Part shown: one piece after another, positions 63,778 through 64,000 of the stretch
Layout of the letters: each line of letters starts with the position of its first letter
How positions within the stretch are numbered: position 1 is the stretch's first letter
Origin: Hyphomicrobiales bacterium
Lineage (GTDB): Bacteria > Pseudomonadota > Alphaproteobacteria > Rhizobiales > Rhizobiaceae
Reading direction: 5' to 3'
NCBI GenBank assembly: GCA_900468065.1
Contig: UBTA01000062.1
Coordinates: 43,590 to 107,589 of the forward strand
DNA: 64,000 nt
Position numbers and translations under genes: made by a program
The notes under the pieces: model-generated
What the model was told of the DNA's origin: nothing
Seen by the model: the letters and a program-made list of their open reading frames with translations, nothing else
The model's database searches: none

Positions 63778-63861
63778 AAACCTCCATCTGTCCTGCAGCT
63801 TCAAACGCAGGGGGAGCGGCCATTCCATCCTCCTGAAATCATGGCTAATATTGTCTCTGTC

Positions 63862-64000
63862 GCACTTGGAAATAGAATGCACTTCTGTGAGTTCATGCTG
63901 AAGCGCGACCAGCGGGCTTCGAGAGACTAACCGGTACGCCGGATCTGCGCGAGCAGTTTCTGGCGGAAGACTTCGGCGGGCGTTTTGTAGCCGAGGCATT
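63862..64000. mobile_element. Left part of an IS30-like insertion sequence
   Basis: The transposase tail is followed, towards the left, by about 65 non-coding bases. A possible terminal repeat begins near TGTCGCACTTGG (about 63858-63870), 57 bases past the transposase stop. The right end and target duplication are outside the window, so the boundary is a guess. Confidence 0.4.
63927..64000 (-). CDS. IS30-family transposase, C-terminal end (runs off the right edge)
   Basis: The last 23 codons read CLGYKTPAEVFRQKLLAQIR and stop with TAG at 63927. CLGYKTPAEVF is the typical C-terminal signature of IS30-family transposases (RPRKxLGxKTPAEVF). The rest of the element lies outside the window. Completeness cannot be judged. 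Confidence 0.75.
   Translation of the reverse strand, partial: CLGYKTPAEVFRQKLLAQIRRTG

Overview
The window reads as chromosomal DNA of an alphaproteobacterium of the Rhizobium/Agrobacterium group. Evidence: GC is near 60%, the SUF operon has the rhizobial order sufS2-B-C-D-S1-T-A, the LexA box has the alphaproteobacterial GAAC-N7-GAAC form, the iron-control region carries RirA- and Irr-type motifs, the ribonucleotide reductase is B12-dependent (class II NrdJ), and there are numerous small rhizobial hypothetical genes. No phage, plasmid or CRISPR locus is visible. The only mobile element is the tail of an IS30-family transposase at the right edge.

Layout. 1-7.6 kb: start of a divergent alpha/beta hydrolase, then the complete SUF iron-sulfur operon behind an iron-responsive control region. 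7.6-16 kb: a three-PAS histidine kinase, the gcvTHP glycine-cleavage operon behind a tandem glycine riboswitch (minus strand), and a periplasmic copper pair (DUF2946-like protein; YcnI-PCuAC fusion). 16-21 kb: small hypotheticals, a DapA-fold protein lacking its catalytic lysine, and a HAD phosphatase plus formylglycine-generating enzyme. 21-29 kb: two L,D-transpeptidases, DnaJ/CbpM, a glyoxalase-fold protein, an adenylate cyclase-TPR protein with a shortened TPR-only paralogue, and an ATP-grasp ligase. 29-41 kb: nrdJ with NrdR boxes, a PDC-type sensor, xanthine phosphoribosyltransferase, tRNA-Leu, wrbA, a CinA-like protein, threonine dehydratase and a hydrolase. 41-49 kb: HlyU, a diguanylate cyclase, an Lrp-type regulator divergent from alanine dehydrogenase, and a cysteine-synthase/AlaX/mercaptopyruvate sulfurtransferase operon.

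49-57.8 kb is the most interesting block. A minus-strand operon encodes photolyase, an FAD amine-oxidase-like protein, DUF1365, a cyclopropane-fatty-acid-synthase-like methyltransferase and a GPH/MFS transporter, the set known from the RpoE-ChrR singlet-oxygen regulon of Rhodobacter. Nearby lies a ChrR homologue whose anti-sigma zinc site has lost three of four ligands while its cupin metal site is intact. Both the operon and this chrR-like gene are preceded by the same TGATCC-N18-TA element, and no ECF sigma gene is present in the window. A short-chain dehydrogenase and an SMR transporter pair lie in between.

57.8-64 kb: a LysE exporter, a StrA-like aminoglycoside phosphotransferase, a divergent TetR/SDR pair with a palindromic operator, tRNA-Asn, small membrane proteins, lexA, an unrecognised lower-GC gene and the IS30 remnant. 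Starts were chosen by ribosome-binding site and family length. Several genes begin with TTG or GTG.
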